A DNA stretch of 64,000 nt from Mikania micrantha (lineage: Eukaryota > Streptophyta > Magnoliopsida > Asterales > Asteraceae). Each line of letters opens with the position of its first letter. Within the stretch, counting starts at the first letter, position 1. The translations under genes were made by a program, and so were the position numbers. This document shows, piece after piece, positions 49,338-59,722 of the stretch. Under the pieces are notes generated by a model, which was not told the origin of the DNA, searched no databases, and saw nothing but the letters and a program-made list of their open reading frames with translations. The stretch covers positions 72,896,986 to 72,960,985 of the forward strand of contig CM018693.1 of NCBI GenBank assembly GCA_009363875.1. The letters run 5' to 3'.

Positions 49338-49890
49338 AACCTATGTAAGGGTTCGGCTAAGGTTCATGGTCCAATGGTTCATTGTATGGCTAAAGGTTCG
49401 CTCAATATGGAAATGAGTTCGTGAATAACAAGGTTCGGCTCCCGGTTTTGATACATAGCTTCGGCCATAGGTTCGCCAAATTATCACACATGGTTCACAG
49501 GTGAATACAAAGGTTCGGTCCTCATGGCAACATGCATGGTTCGTCCCTAAGTTCCATGGTTCGGCTGGCTAGGTTGGTGAAGGCTCGGTGATCCCCTCAT
49601 GGTTCGTGCATTAGTACAAAGGCTCGTGCAGGTTCGCTAAGACTCCAAAGGTTCGCAGAGGTTCGGCTAATAATAACTGATTAGCAAAGGTTCGACTAGG
49701 AAACCCTAGTAACTTCGGCAATGCAGGGTTCGTTGCTAGATGACCGCATAGGCTCGTTGAACATTCAAGGTTCGTTGATGGATCAGGAAGGTTCGTGTTG
49801 GCTCGTGAAGCATCTCAAGGTTCGGCCAGGTGCAGTTGAAGGTTCGTTGGATGCCAAATGGTTCGGCTGGTTGCTGAAGAGGGTTCGGCC
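49338..49890 (-). repeat. CCGAACC-word array in the K LTR
   Basis: About 19 GGTTCG words on the plus strand (CGAACC on the transcribed strand), plus several GGCTCG variants, in 550 bp. Confidence 0.85.
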
Positions 49891-50979
49891 AGCGAACCTG
49901 TTAACCGCATCATCACCAACATCAAACTTCTGGATCCAGACCACGATCTAGGCGTGTACGACCTCCAGAAAGGTTTCTATAGGTGCGAAACTAAGATTGG
50001 TGGTGCTAGAACAGGTCGTTAATCGGGTTTGAACACACACACAACAAACAAACATGAAAACCCTCTTTTCCAGAATTTTCAACCGATAATACCTCTAATT
50101 TAGCCAGACAAATCCGTTGTTTTCTTGTACTTCCTTGTAGAGAATGTCGAGAGCTTCGCGTGGACACCAAAAACACCAAAATCCGTTGAGAAACGAAGAA
50201 GATACGAATGTTTAAAGTTGAGATTTTTAGAGAGAGGTAGGTTCGCGAGTTTTAGAGAGAGAGAAAGGTTGTTGGCTGAATAAATGAGCATTTAAGCCTT
50301 GTTCAAGGCTTTTATAGCTCGCGTGGTATTCGGGTCCGTTTCGGTCGCTCGGTTCGCGTTTCCGGAACGTAACGCGTATTTTACGCGGTTTTAAAATAAA
50401 AGGATTGTTAAACTCATTTAAATGATGAGTTTCAAAATTGTAAAAATATAAAATAATTAATATAATTATTTTACTCTTCGTGTGTTGTCGGATCGTTAAA
50501 CATTCACAATTACGTGTATACCCGCAATCGCGTACGTTTTCCGATCGTATTAAAAATTTAAAGATGTTTAATCATAATTATAAGTTCAACATTCGTATCA
50601 TTATGGATCGTCACCCATAACTATACTCAGTCTCGCTTACGTATTACGATTCTTGTTGAATTAATTGTCATAATATTCGTCTTGACACTACACACCAACA
50701 CTATCCTGTTACACCGAACGCAGTATATATATAGGGCTCACTCTCGCTGCCCACCACTGTTTCGATATAACACGATACTGTTCTTGCCTAGTGAACTCGA
50801 CTGTAAATAAATAATACATACTTGTTAAATGATAAAGATTCTAACACACAAGCACATAATGACACATGATTCACATTGACTGACTGAACATGTACACACA
50901 CTGTTCTAACACTGTTCACTACATGACTAAATGTACAAATGTTACAGTCTCCCCTAGTTAAGGGAATTTCGTCCCGAAA

Positions 50980-51975
50980 TTAACTAGCCGAAGATACTGT
51001 AAAAAGATGAGGGTACTTAAGTTTCATCTGGTCTTCACGTTCCCAGGTGAACTCAGCACCGCGTTTGCCCTCCCATCGTACTTTCACGATCGGGATACGG
51101 CTGCGTTTAAGTTTCTTGACCCCATGATCCATGATCTCAACTGGACGTTCTACGAATTGCATGTTGTTCTGAATCTGTATGTCTTCCAGTGGAATCTGAA
51201 CATCATGATCCGCTAAGCATTTCTTAAGATTTGATACATGAAAAGTATCATGAACATTGCTTAGCTCCACTGGAAGTTTGAGTTTGTAGGCTACGGGACC
51301 AATCCGTTCCAGGATCTCAAAAGGTCCAACGTACCTTGGTGCAAGTTTCCCTTTCTTCCCGAATCGGACAACGCCTTTCCAGGGAGAAACTTTGAGTAAG
51401 ACTCGGTCACCGACTTGGAACTCAAGCGGTTTCCGACGTCGATCAGCATAACTCTTCTGCCGATCTCGTGCGGCCTTAAGCCGTGACTGAATGATTGTGA
51501 TTTTGTCTGATGTTTCCTGAATGAGTTCTGGTCCTACGACCTGTGAGTCACCAATCTCGGTCCAACAGACCGGTGATCGGCACTTTCTACCATATAGAGC
51601 TTCGAATGGTGCACATTGAATGCTCGTATGATAGCTATTGTTATATGAAAACTCAATGAGTGGGAGATGAGTGTCCCAACTTCCACCGAAGTCAATGACA
51701 CAAGAACGAAGCATGTCTTCAAGTGTTTGGATAGTCCTTTCGCTTTGGCCGTCGGTTTGAGGATGATACGCCGTGCTAAGATTAACACGCGTTCCCAAAG
51801 CCTTTTGCAATGATTGCCAAAAGCGAGAAGTGAAACGACTATCACGATCAGATATGATTGATGTTGGTGTACCATGTCGTGCAATGATTTCGTTGATGTA
51901 CAATGTGGGATAACTTCTCCATCTTGTAATCCTCTCGGATCGGGAGAAAATGAGCAGATTTGGTGAGTCGATCAA
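50980..51975 (-). pseudogene. Integrase core and chromodomain of element K
   Basis: 331 open codons. The core shows ISDRDSRF (second catalytic Asp) and DGQSERT (Glu), then the ALYGRKCRSPVCW loop. The GPY/F module (KLAPRYVGPFEI) and a Tekay-type chromodomain (VKVRWEGKRGAEFTWEREDQM) end the protein at 50980, 23 bp from the polypurine tract. The N-terminal part is in other frames upstream. Confidence 0.85.
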
Positions 51976-52450
51976 CGATCACCCAAATCGAATCGAAACC
52001 TCGTGGAGTTCTCGGCAACTTTGTTATGAAATCCATGGAAATTTGCTCCCATTTCCATTGAGGAATTTCAGGTTGCTGCAGAAGTCCCGAAGGCTTTTGA
52101 TGTTCTGCTTTGACTTTTGAACAAGTAAGACATTTCCCACATACAGTGCTATGTCTTTCTTCATTCCCGGCCACCAGTAAGATGTCCTCAAGTCTTGATA
52201 CATCTTATCGGCTCCAGGATGAACTGAGTATCGCGACTTATGAGCCTCATCACAGATGAGTGTGCGCAATTCTTCAGACTTTGGAATCCAAATGCGGCCG
52301 TTGAGATAACACACCCATCAGATCGAGGTTCTAGTTTCTTCTCAATGCCACAATCCAAGTCTGTCTTGAGTTGATTGTCTGTTACTACTTTTTGTTGTGC
52401 AATACGAATCAAGTCTTTCAAGTTTGGCTGTGTGTTGATCTCCATGGCTC
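51848..52450 (-). pseudogene. Integrase N-terminus of element K (frameshifted)
   Basis: Pieces in three frames: 52188-52445 (linker after RNase H), 52024-52314 (zinc-binding region with SRYSVHPGADKMYQDL) and 51848-52174 (KVKAEHQKPSGLL, MDFITKLPRTPRG with the first catalytic Asp). At least two frameshifts separate them from the intact C-terminal half. Confidence 0.75.
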
Positions 52451-53063
52451 TTACACGAATTGGCTGACTGGTTCCTTGCGACTAAGAGCATCCGCCACCA
52501 CATGGCTTTACCCGGATGGTAACGAATCTCACAGTCGTAATCAGTTAGAAGCTCAAACCAACGCCGTTGTCTCATGTTGAGTTCTTTCTGATTGAGAATG
52601 TGTTGTAGGCTCTTGGGTCTGTAGATGACACATTTAGTACCATAAACAGGTAGTGTCTCCAAATTTTCAATGCAAAGACCACAGCCCCTAACTCAAGGTC
52701 ATGAGTAGTGTAATTCTTCTCGTGAACCTTAAGTTGTCTTGAAGCATAAGCAATGACCTTGTCCCGTTGCATAAGTACACAACCGAGACCAAGGTTTGAA
52801 GCATCACAGTAGACAATGAAGTCATCACTGCCTTCTGGAAGACTAAGGATAGGGGGAATTGCATAACTTCTGTTTAAGAAGTTGAAATGCATCTTCCTGT
52901 TTCTGTCCCAATATAACGCTTGACTCTTCTGAGTCAAAGTGGTAAGTGGCAAAGCTATCTTAGAGAAGTTTGCAATGAATCTTCTGTAATAGCCTGCCAA
53001 ACCCAGAAATGAACGAATCTCTGTCGGGAGTGGATGGAGTAGTCCAGTTCTTAATCGCCTCAA
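52451..53063 (-). pseudogene. RNase H region of element K
   Basis: Connection domain IRSFLGLAGYYRRFIANFSKIALPL, then VYCDASNLGLGCVLMQ (catalytic Asp) and the LELGAVVFALKIWRHYL helix in one frame (52572-53063). The NMRQRRWFELLTDYDCEI.YHPGKA end lies in another frame (52342-52662). Confidence 0.8.
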
Positions 53064-53934
53064 TCTTGGCTGGATCTACATGTATGCCATCCCTGTTGAT
53101 GACATGTCCTAAGAAGTGAACTTCCTTTAGCCAAAACTCGCTTTGAGAATTTAGCATAAGTTAGTCGTTCAGTTCTTAGCAACTCTAGACTTTCCTCAAA
53201 TGATCCTCGTGCTCTTGTTCCGACTTGGAATAAATAAATCAGTATATCATCAATAAAGACAATAACAAACTGATCCAAGTAAGGCCTGCAGACTCGATTC
53301 ATCAAGTCCATGAACACTGCGGGTGCATTGGTCAGCCCAAATGGCATAACCACAAACTCATAGTGTCCATATCGAGTCCTAAATGCAGTCTTGGTATATC
53401 CTCATCATTTACTCTTAACTGATGATACCCGGATCGCAAATCAATCTTAGAGAAACAAGTTGCTCCCTGTAATTGATCAAACAGATCATCGATCCTGGGC
53501 AGAGGATATCTATTCTTGATTGTCAACTTGTTTAGCTCACGATAGTCGATGCACATGCGAAATGAACCGTCTTTCTTTTTGACAAAGAGAACCGGAGCTC
53601 CCCATGGAGAGAAACTCGGCCTTATGAAACCTTTGTCTAAAAGTTCTTGAAGCTGACTAGACAGTTCTTGCATCTCAGACGGTGCTAATCGATACGGTGA
53701 CTTCGCCACTGGGTTTGCTCCAGGGACGAGATCAATTCTAAACTCCACTTGTCGGACTGGTGGTAGTCCAGGCAAGTCTTCTGGAAATACGTCTGGATAT
53801 TCTTTGATAAATGGAACTTCTCCAACTGCTTTCTTTTCAGGTTTCTTTTCCACTACATGAGCTAGGAAGGATAATATTTCTTCTTCAAGTACTTCCTCGC
53901 CTTGATGCACGATACAATCTTCAATCCGCGGCAT
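53060..53934 (-). pseudogene. Reverse transcriptase of element K
   Basis: Two overlapping frames. 53332-53934 carries the lead-in LPGLPPVRQVEFRIDLVPG and VKKKDGSFRMCIDYREL; 53060-53353 carries VMPFGLTNAPAVFMDLMN and the catalytic FIDD. One frameshift lies at about 53340-53350 and a second near 53150. Confidence 0.8.
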
Positions 53935-54330
53935 GGTTTCTCGCTGTAGACTATCATCGTTTCGCCGGACGGTAGGGGGATTCGGATAAGTTTCTCAGAG
54001 CATACGATTTCAGCATTGTTTTGGATAACCAATCCATTCCTACTACAACTTCGAAGCTTCCGAGAGTCATAGGAATAAGATCGATGGAATAAGAGATGGT
54101 CATTTAATCTTAGCTCACAAGCATGAATTATGGAATCTACAACTATGGTCTTACCATTCGCTACTTCTACAGTATAGGGAGCAGTAAGAAGTGTGGATAG
54201 TTTCATATAAGAGCAAAGAAGCAGTATGAGTAGAGATAAAACTTTTATCAGCACCAGTATCGAATATGATAAAACATAGTGATCATTGATAAGAATGTAC
54301 CCGTGATGACTGCCGGCTTCTTCACGTGCT
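53862..54330 (-). pseudogene. Protease region of element K (broken)
   Basis: Wording after the active site is readable (SYMKLSTLLTAPYTVEVANGKT, CELRLNDHL), but the catalytic DTGA itself falls in a frame-shifted stretch at about 54240-54270 and cannot be read cleanly. Continuous with the reverse transcriptase region to the left. Confidence 0.6.
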
Positions 54331-54928
54331 TCAGCAGTCCAATAACAAAAGCACGAGCAGCAGCAGTAGGTTGTATTGAGTTTTGGACACTGATTTCTGA
54401 AGTGTCCCTTGCTCCACAATTATAACAGGCCTTCCACCTGTAGCAGCAGTGGTAGCAGTTGTTGCAGCAGCAGAAGATGAGCAGCTCGGCATGTAGCTGC
54501 AAAGTGTCCCATACGCCACATTTGAGACACTTCTTGCATGGAGTGTTGGCAGATGATGATACTGGCATTTTGTGTGCAAAGTGGAAATGGCCAGTATAAG
54601 ACTTTCTGGCGTTAAAGGTTGTGGCATAGCATTGATAGGTGTGGTGTGAATGAGTAGGAGTGAGCTGCAGTCAACGCTTGCAAAGTTCTTGATTGTCTTT
54701 GCTTTTTTCTTTTTGTGATGGTGCTGTTCAGGCTTCTTGCCTTCTTCAGTCTGTGCTCTCTTGAATCCTTTCGGGTGAGCACTCCAGACTTCACATACTC
54801 TTCAGTAAGAGTAGCACCAAGTTGAATCGCCGCCTCTAGAGTAGTAGGGTTTCATTACCCATGACAGTCCCTCAACAACCAGAGGTAAGCCTTCAATATA
54901 GTTTCTCTATCCTGCGGGATAGAGGAGT
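54331..54928 (-). pseudogene. gag: gag 3' part of element K (heavily frameshifted)
   Basis: Fragments in several frames: a CCHC-like CYNCGARDTSEI at about 54405-54440, CKKCLKCGVWDTLQ near 54510-54545 and a basic, lysine-rich segment near 54700. The reading runs into the N gap, so the capsid start is not available. Confidence 0.6.
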
Positions 54929-55028
54929 NNNNNNNNNNNNNNNNNNNNNNNNNNNNNNNNNNNNNNNNNNNNNNNNNNNNNNNNNNNNNNNNNNNNNNNN
55001 NNNNNNNNNNNNNNNNNNNNNNNNNNNN
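54929..55028. other. Assembly gap (100 N)
   Basis: Exactly 100 unknown bases, the usual placeholder for a gap of unknown length. It falls in the gag of element K; the K 5' LTR and the rest of LTR J must be missing here, so the true gap is likely several kb. Confidence 0.95.
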
Positions 55029-57286
55029 AATGTTTAGAAAAGGGGCAATGAACTCACCTATGTTGCTATGTAATGATTCACAACAAATATGGCGCCCTCG
55101 TTACTTGTAATTATGTTTCTTCAGTACCTGAGTTGTTTTAAGAAGAATGCGAATACTATAAGTATTTATAATAGACGTATCTAGGGTTTTGGTCGCGTGT
55201 GCAACTATGTGTCCTATGTTACTAGTGTGTTTCAATGTCTCTCTAGCTAATCTACCCTGATTATCCCTTTATCCATAGATGTTCACAACTAAACCTTACT
55301 TATATAAGGTCTAATTCATTCCATTCATGGTCTTTCTAGATGAAACATCTTTAATAAACGCATTTTAAGTTAAATCTTTAAGTTAGAAATAATTTCCTTT
55401 ATTTTAAATCATTTTAGTTAAGAATTTTTATAATCATTTTGTCCTTTTATTAAAACATAAATCATTTTAAGAAATATAAGTTACATGTTTACTTAGGTTA
55501 ATCTCACTCGATTAACTCCAAGTCCCTTGCTAGATCTTCGTTTCCCATGGTTCTTTGATCGCTCTTGTGTACAACTTAGCCTAGAAAGTTCAATTGAACT
55601 ATATAGCATAGTTGTATGTTTGTATAGAAGATACTAAGTATTGGGTGCTAATAATGAAATCAACACCCTCCCTTAATTGATATTCTTGATTACTCCTCAA
55701 CTTTAGTTCTTTAATTTTATGAATAAAGATAGTTTTACTCTTTGTAACCCATGCTTTGACTTAACAAATTCCATTGATTTAAACCCTTTGTTTTGTTAAA
55801 ATCCCTTTTCTGTGTCCATTAGTTTAAGAAGAGCACTAGTATTGAAAACCCTAATAAGCTTTCCCATGCATGTAGTCTACGTACCTAACCCATGCATGAA
55901 ATCATGTACCCACACCCATGCATGCAATCATGTACTCAAATCCATGTAACCAGCCGAATAGGGTCAGCCATGCGAAGGAAATCAGTTTGTGCGAATGAAG
56001 GTTTGGCCGAATGGACTAGGCATGCGAGTGAAGGGTTGGCCGAATGTAGTGGGTTCATACGAAGGAGCCTTGGCTGAAGGAGGATTGCCATGCGAATGTA
56101 GGTCTTGACCGAGTGAGGAGCTCGTGCGAATGAGGTTAACTTTCGGCTCTTGGCCATTCGGCCGAATGTGGGTAGGTGCACATCGGTAGAGCTGGGTGAT
56201 TCCCATTCGGTTGTTCGAACTCAACCAAGAGCAGCCCCCATTCTTTGACCTTACAACCACACATGCCATGCAACCTCACAAGTTCATACATCATCCTAAA
56301 GGGTTTTCGTGCAGTTTCCCTATGGTTTTGGGTGGGTTTAATCGGTTCCAAAGGTGTTCGAACCAAGGGGTTTGAAAACCCTAAAAAACCGAGATTTTAA
56401 CTCAAATCTACCTCAAATCGGATGATCTTGGGCTCTAAATCCTTGTATTTTCGTGATCTACAAGTTGTTGTGGTCGTTTTTGACACCAAAATGGCTTGAT
56501 TTGGTGAAGAAACGTGGATACTAGGGTTTGTGGTTTTAGAGAAAGAAGTAGAGAGAGTGATGGGAGAGATGAGAGAGGATGGGTAGTTAGGGGAAATAAA
56601 GGATATTAAATGCCCTATTAAAGTCATTCAAAATACCGGCGTGTTTGGTCTCGTTTCGGTTTTGCTTGGTTTCGCTAGAAGCATCAGTTTCCTTTCGTTT
56701 TCGTAACAATTCGTTACGATTTTAAAAGTAGAATTTATAAATTTAATTTGGGCGGTAATTCCTAGTAAATTAACTAATATCTTCATTTATTTTTAAAATT
56801 TCAGAAAACTTTAAACTTTAACTGTTTAAATCGAATCGTACAGTCGTCGCGCGTATTCGTTCGGATCGTCACCCAGACAATTTACGACGATAACTACACT
56901 CTTCAATATGGTTTTATAATTATTAGACATCATTCAGAACGTTAAACTTTCAGATATATTCGTACAAATTGTCACCTATACGAATATCTGTCCGTTTATC
57001 ATTCACGTAACGACATCCTTGTTGTTTTGTTCTATACATCCTCATATACGTTTATACATAATAGAATCCTAACCAACAATCCCGTGATGGTTCCGTGTCG
57101 TCAGATAAATGTTTGACTGTTGAACCATAGTTCTGAGTTATGTTTCTACCATGAATGTGAAAATTGTTCTATGATAAACATAAAATGATAATGATATACA
57201 TGTAGCACACATAGTTTGTACCTAAGTTACTGTTCATGTACTGTTCCGATCGCTGTTCCGGTTGCGTTTCCAGCACTGATGTTACA
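55029..57286 (-). mobile_element. LTR L (minus), left end in the gap
   Basis: Ends ACTGATGTTACA at 57286, the reverse of an LTR start TGTAACATCAGTGCTGGAA, as in LTR N. Holds GGGTGACGATCC..CGAAT (complement of 56855-56874), a CCGAATG/GCGAATG word cluster (55936-56220) and a donor-like TAG/GTGAGTTC (55057). No coding sequence. Its acceptor, 3' end and target duplication partner are lost in the gap; CATAG (57287-57291) would be the right-hand duplication. Confidence 0.65.
55936..56220 (-). repeat. CCGAATG/GCGAATG word cluster in LTR L
   Basis: Around nine CGAATG or CGAAGG words, several as ggccgaatg. It occupies the leader position that the CCGAACC arrays occupy in LTRs E, J and K. Confidence 0.6.
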
Positions 57287-57548
57287 CATAGCATGGGCCC
57301 CAATGGCATCATATGACACATAGGAAGGGCATGATAGCACCATATAACACAGACTAAGGGGTACATCAGATCCAGCCGTCTGGGCCACCTGCGCAAACAG
57401 CCAGACATGTACCAATAATACAAGCACCATCCATGCTGCACCAGCCTTGTTGCAGGCCCGCATGCCACTCAAGCCACACCCCATGGCCACATAGAGTTGG
57501 CCATACTGCCTTCATTACATAGTTCACCACGCTCATACACAGTAGCAA
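57287..57548. other. GC-richer spacer between LTRs L and M
   Basis: 262 bp, clearly richer in G+C than its surroundings. An 87-codon minus frame crosses it (57227-57490) but matches nothing I recognise and overlaps the L end. It may be a remnant of another element's internal region; no primer-binding site or polypurine tract is visible. Confidence 0.4.
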
Positions 57549-59722
57549 TGTCACACCCCAACAGACGTCAGAATACGTTGGGGTGCAAACGTGACTGTTG
57601 AATAGCTCATGATCAACTAAAATGTTTTATAATTAATGCAACCAAATTACGTTGTCTTAAACCAAAGAAAAACTAAGTTCAAACAATCAAATTTCAAATA
57701 TATTTCTAAAGCTTCTAAAGTCCAAGCATCTTATGTGTTCATCCCAGAAGCTTACTAATTTGCACCTGAAACATGAATAAAGTTTGAAAGGTCAACTACA
57801 AAAGTAGTTGGGGAGAATCATAAAGTTGACTCGATAAATAGTTTAATAGTTCAAAGTTTGTATCATGTATCATAAACATATTAATATATATGGCTTAATG
57901 TGGAAACATACATTAAACTATTGCATATCAAACCTTAGTTAACCAAGTTAGGCATAATAACACATACTACCCTTATAGTTCAAATTATGCATAATAGTTC
58001 AAACATACAAAGTTCAATAGTTGGTAACTGAGTGATCACCGGCTAGGTGGAATGGTCAGTTCAATAGCTATCGTCACAACAGTCAGGCTAATATAGTTAA
58101 TGATCAATGCATGTTTCGAGGATGTTCACATGTAGTTTAGGACACAAGCTCAAATCACAAGATAAGTTAATAGATACAGATTGTTTAAATATGTTATAGT
58201 TCATGTTTCATCCCCAATGTTTTAAAAAACAAAAATCAAAATCATGAAAAGGGGAATATGAAACTCACTTGGATATGTTGAATAGCTAAGTGGTATGCTC
58301 ACATAGTTGTAGATCCAAGTTTACGAGAAATAATTCCTCACAACAAACCTATAGTTTCATATTCATAATTTTCTAAACTCAAAAAGTTCTAAATAAAGTT
58401 CTAAGGTTTTCTAGGTTCTAGATCTAATTTCTAAATGGATTTAGGGAGATCAAAGCTAAGTTAGATGATTAGGTTAATAAAACACGACGATGTTGTTTTT
58501 TACTTATTATAATAAATATTATAAGTTAAGGAAATAATGATCTTAAATTCATAAGTTACTAACTTTAGATATATTTAAAAGTTAAAGTATTATACAAAAC
58601 GATTATATAAATTTCAAATTAAATTACCAAATACAAATCTTATGTTTATGTTTTTTATATAAAGTTATTAAATTAAGTTATTGGTTATTTGATTTAAACA
58701 AAATAGATTTATAGTAATATAAATATTTTCTGTTAGAAATAATTATTTCAGAAAATAAATGTATTTTTCTGGAATTTTATATAATTAAAAATATAGATTT
58801 ATAGTTTTTATAATTCATGTTAAATAACATTTTTATCCAAATAAAATATTTTTATTCAAAAAAAATAATTATGAGTTTGTTTCAATCCAAGTAAATTATG
58901 TTAAAATTCTCATAATTTTTAAATAGAATTTAGTATTTTTGATGAACTATTTATGCATATTTATAGTGCTTTTAAATTAGATTAAATATATTTGCTTCAT
59001 AAAATAGAAATAAGAATTTTAACAGGTTTATAAACTTCCAGAAATATTAAGAAATTTTTACAGAATTTTTATACAAATTTTAATATTTTTAATATATCAT
59101 TTACACAGATTTACCATGTTTTTAAATCAAATTAAATAGTGATTCTATATAAATAATTTCAATAAAAATATTTTTGGTTCATAAAAGTTCCAAAAATGAT
59201 ATATATTTTTGTAGAATTTAAAAATAGTTTTGGTATGTTTTTTTGATTTGTATATGTATTTATACACATCGAATATTAGTTTTTACTATTAAATAAAATT
59301 AATTTGTTTTCCAAAATTTTTCTGGGCTTATAATATTGTTTTAAAAGTTTTATAATATTTCCATAAAATTTTACAGATTGTTTTTAAGGGTTCAAAATGG
59401 ATTTTAAAAGAATAAAATTAAAAAAAATAATGGTTTTGAAAGGGTCAGGTGAGATTCGAACCCGTGACCTTAGGGTTATCAGGCAATGGTCAAACCATTA
59501 TATTAGTCTCTCATTTCGTTGAAGGACTCTAATTCAATTGTTTTTTATCTTTAAACACAGATTTTCCCCAAATTCATTCAAGAACCCTAACTTCTAATCG
59601 ATTAAACGATCGTTTAATCGTCAAATTTGACATGGGGTTAATGTTCTATACTAAAAACCGAACCTAGGGAAGTGTTTAGTTACTTGTTTGGTCGGATTTT
59701 GATCGAATTCAAGCTCCACGAA
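57549..59722 (-). mobile_element. LTR M (minus), cut by element N
   Basis: Starts TGTCACACCCC (reverse of GGGGTGTGACA). Same layout as LTR B: acceptor-like TTCAG/GTGC (57766), donor-like GTGAGTTT (58268) with CCCCTTTT after it, long AT-rich tract (58480-59420), tRNA-like relic (59442-59515), then ttttccccaaattcattcaagaaccctaac. It is interrupted at 59722 by plus LTR N; ACGAA (59718-59722) would be the target duplication. No genes. Confidence 0.6.
59442..59515 (-). repeat. tRNA-Ile-like relic inside LTR M
   Basis: On the minus strand: D-arm-like TAATATAATGGTTTGACC, an anticodon-loop-like CTGATAAC (GAT, isoleucine), AAGGTCACGGGTTCGAATC (variable loop, T-arm and perfect B box at 59453-59462). 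The acceptor and anticodon stems do not pair, so it is not a working tRNA. Most likely a tRNA-derived segment carried by this LTR family. Confidence 0.45.

Larger units (their letters stand above)
47223..50946 (-). repeat. 3' LTR of element K
   Basis: 3724 bp, TGTAACATTTG...GGGGTGTGACA on the minus strand. Contains GGGTGACGATCC (complement of 50605-50616), CTATAAAAG (50309-50317), the CCGAACC array (49338-49890), a donor-like ACAG/GTGAGAAC (48538), five ~28-bp units (48082-48210) and an acceptor-like GTGTTTCAG/GTAATC (47545). The polypurine tract CTAGGGGAGAC (50947-50957) abuts it. Confidence 0.85.
47223..54928 (-). mobile_element. Element K: Tekay-type chromovirus (minus), cut by the assembly gap
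   Basis: Minus-strand element inserted in LTR J. Order on its strand from the gap leftwards: gag, protease, reverse transcriptase, RNase H, integrase with chromodomain, polypurine tract, 3' LTR (47223-50946). The 5' LTR and 5' end of gag are missing at the 100-N gap. The flank at the left (ACCTA, 47218-47222) is the expected target duplication but its partner is not in view. Frameshifts in gag, protease and RNase H make it inactive; the last 331 codons of integrase are open. Confidence 0.85.

Noticed and set aside
44039..50946. Large inverted repeat read as a foldback DNA transposon
   Set aside because: The right arm is the 3' LTR of a gypsy element with polypurine tract and integrase next to it; the left arm is a truncated plus LTR of the same family.
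57227..57490. 87-codon minus-strand frame with hydrophobic residues as a small gene
   Set aside because: It crosses the boundary of LTR L, has no recognisable domain, and overlaps two other frames of similar length.
59442..59515. Functional tRNA-Ile gene
   Set aside because: Acceptor and anticodon stems do not pair and it lies in an LTR; kept only as a relic.
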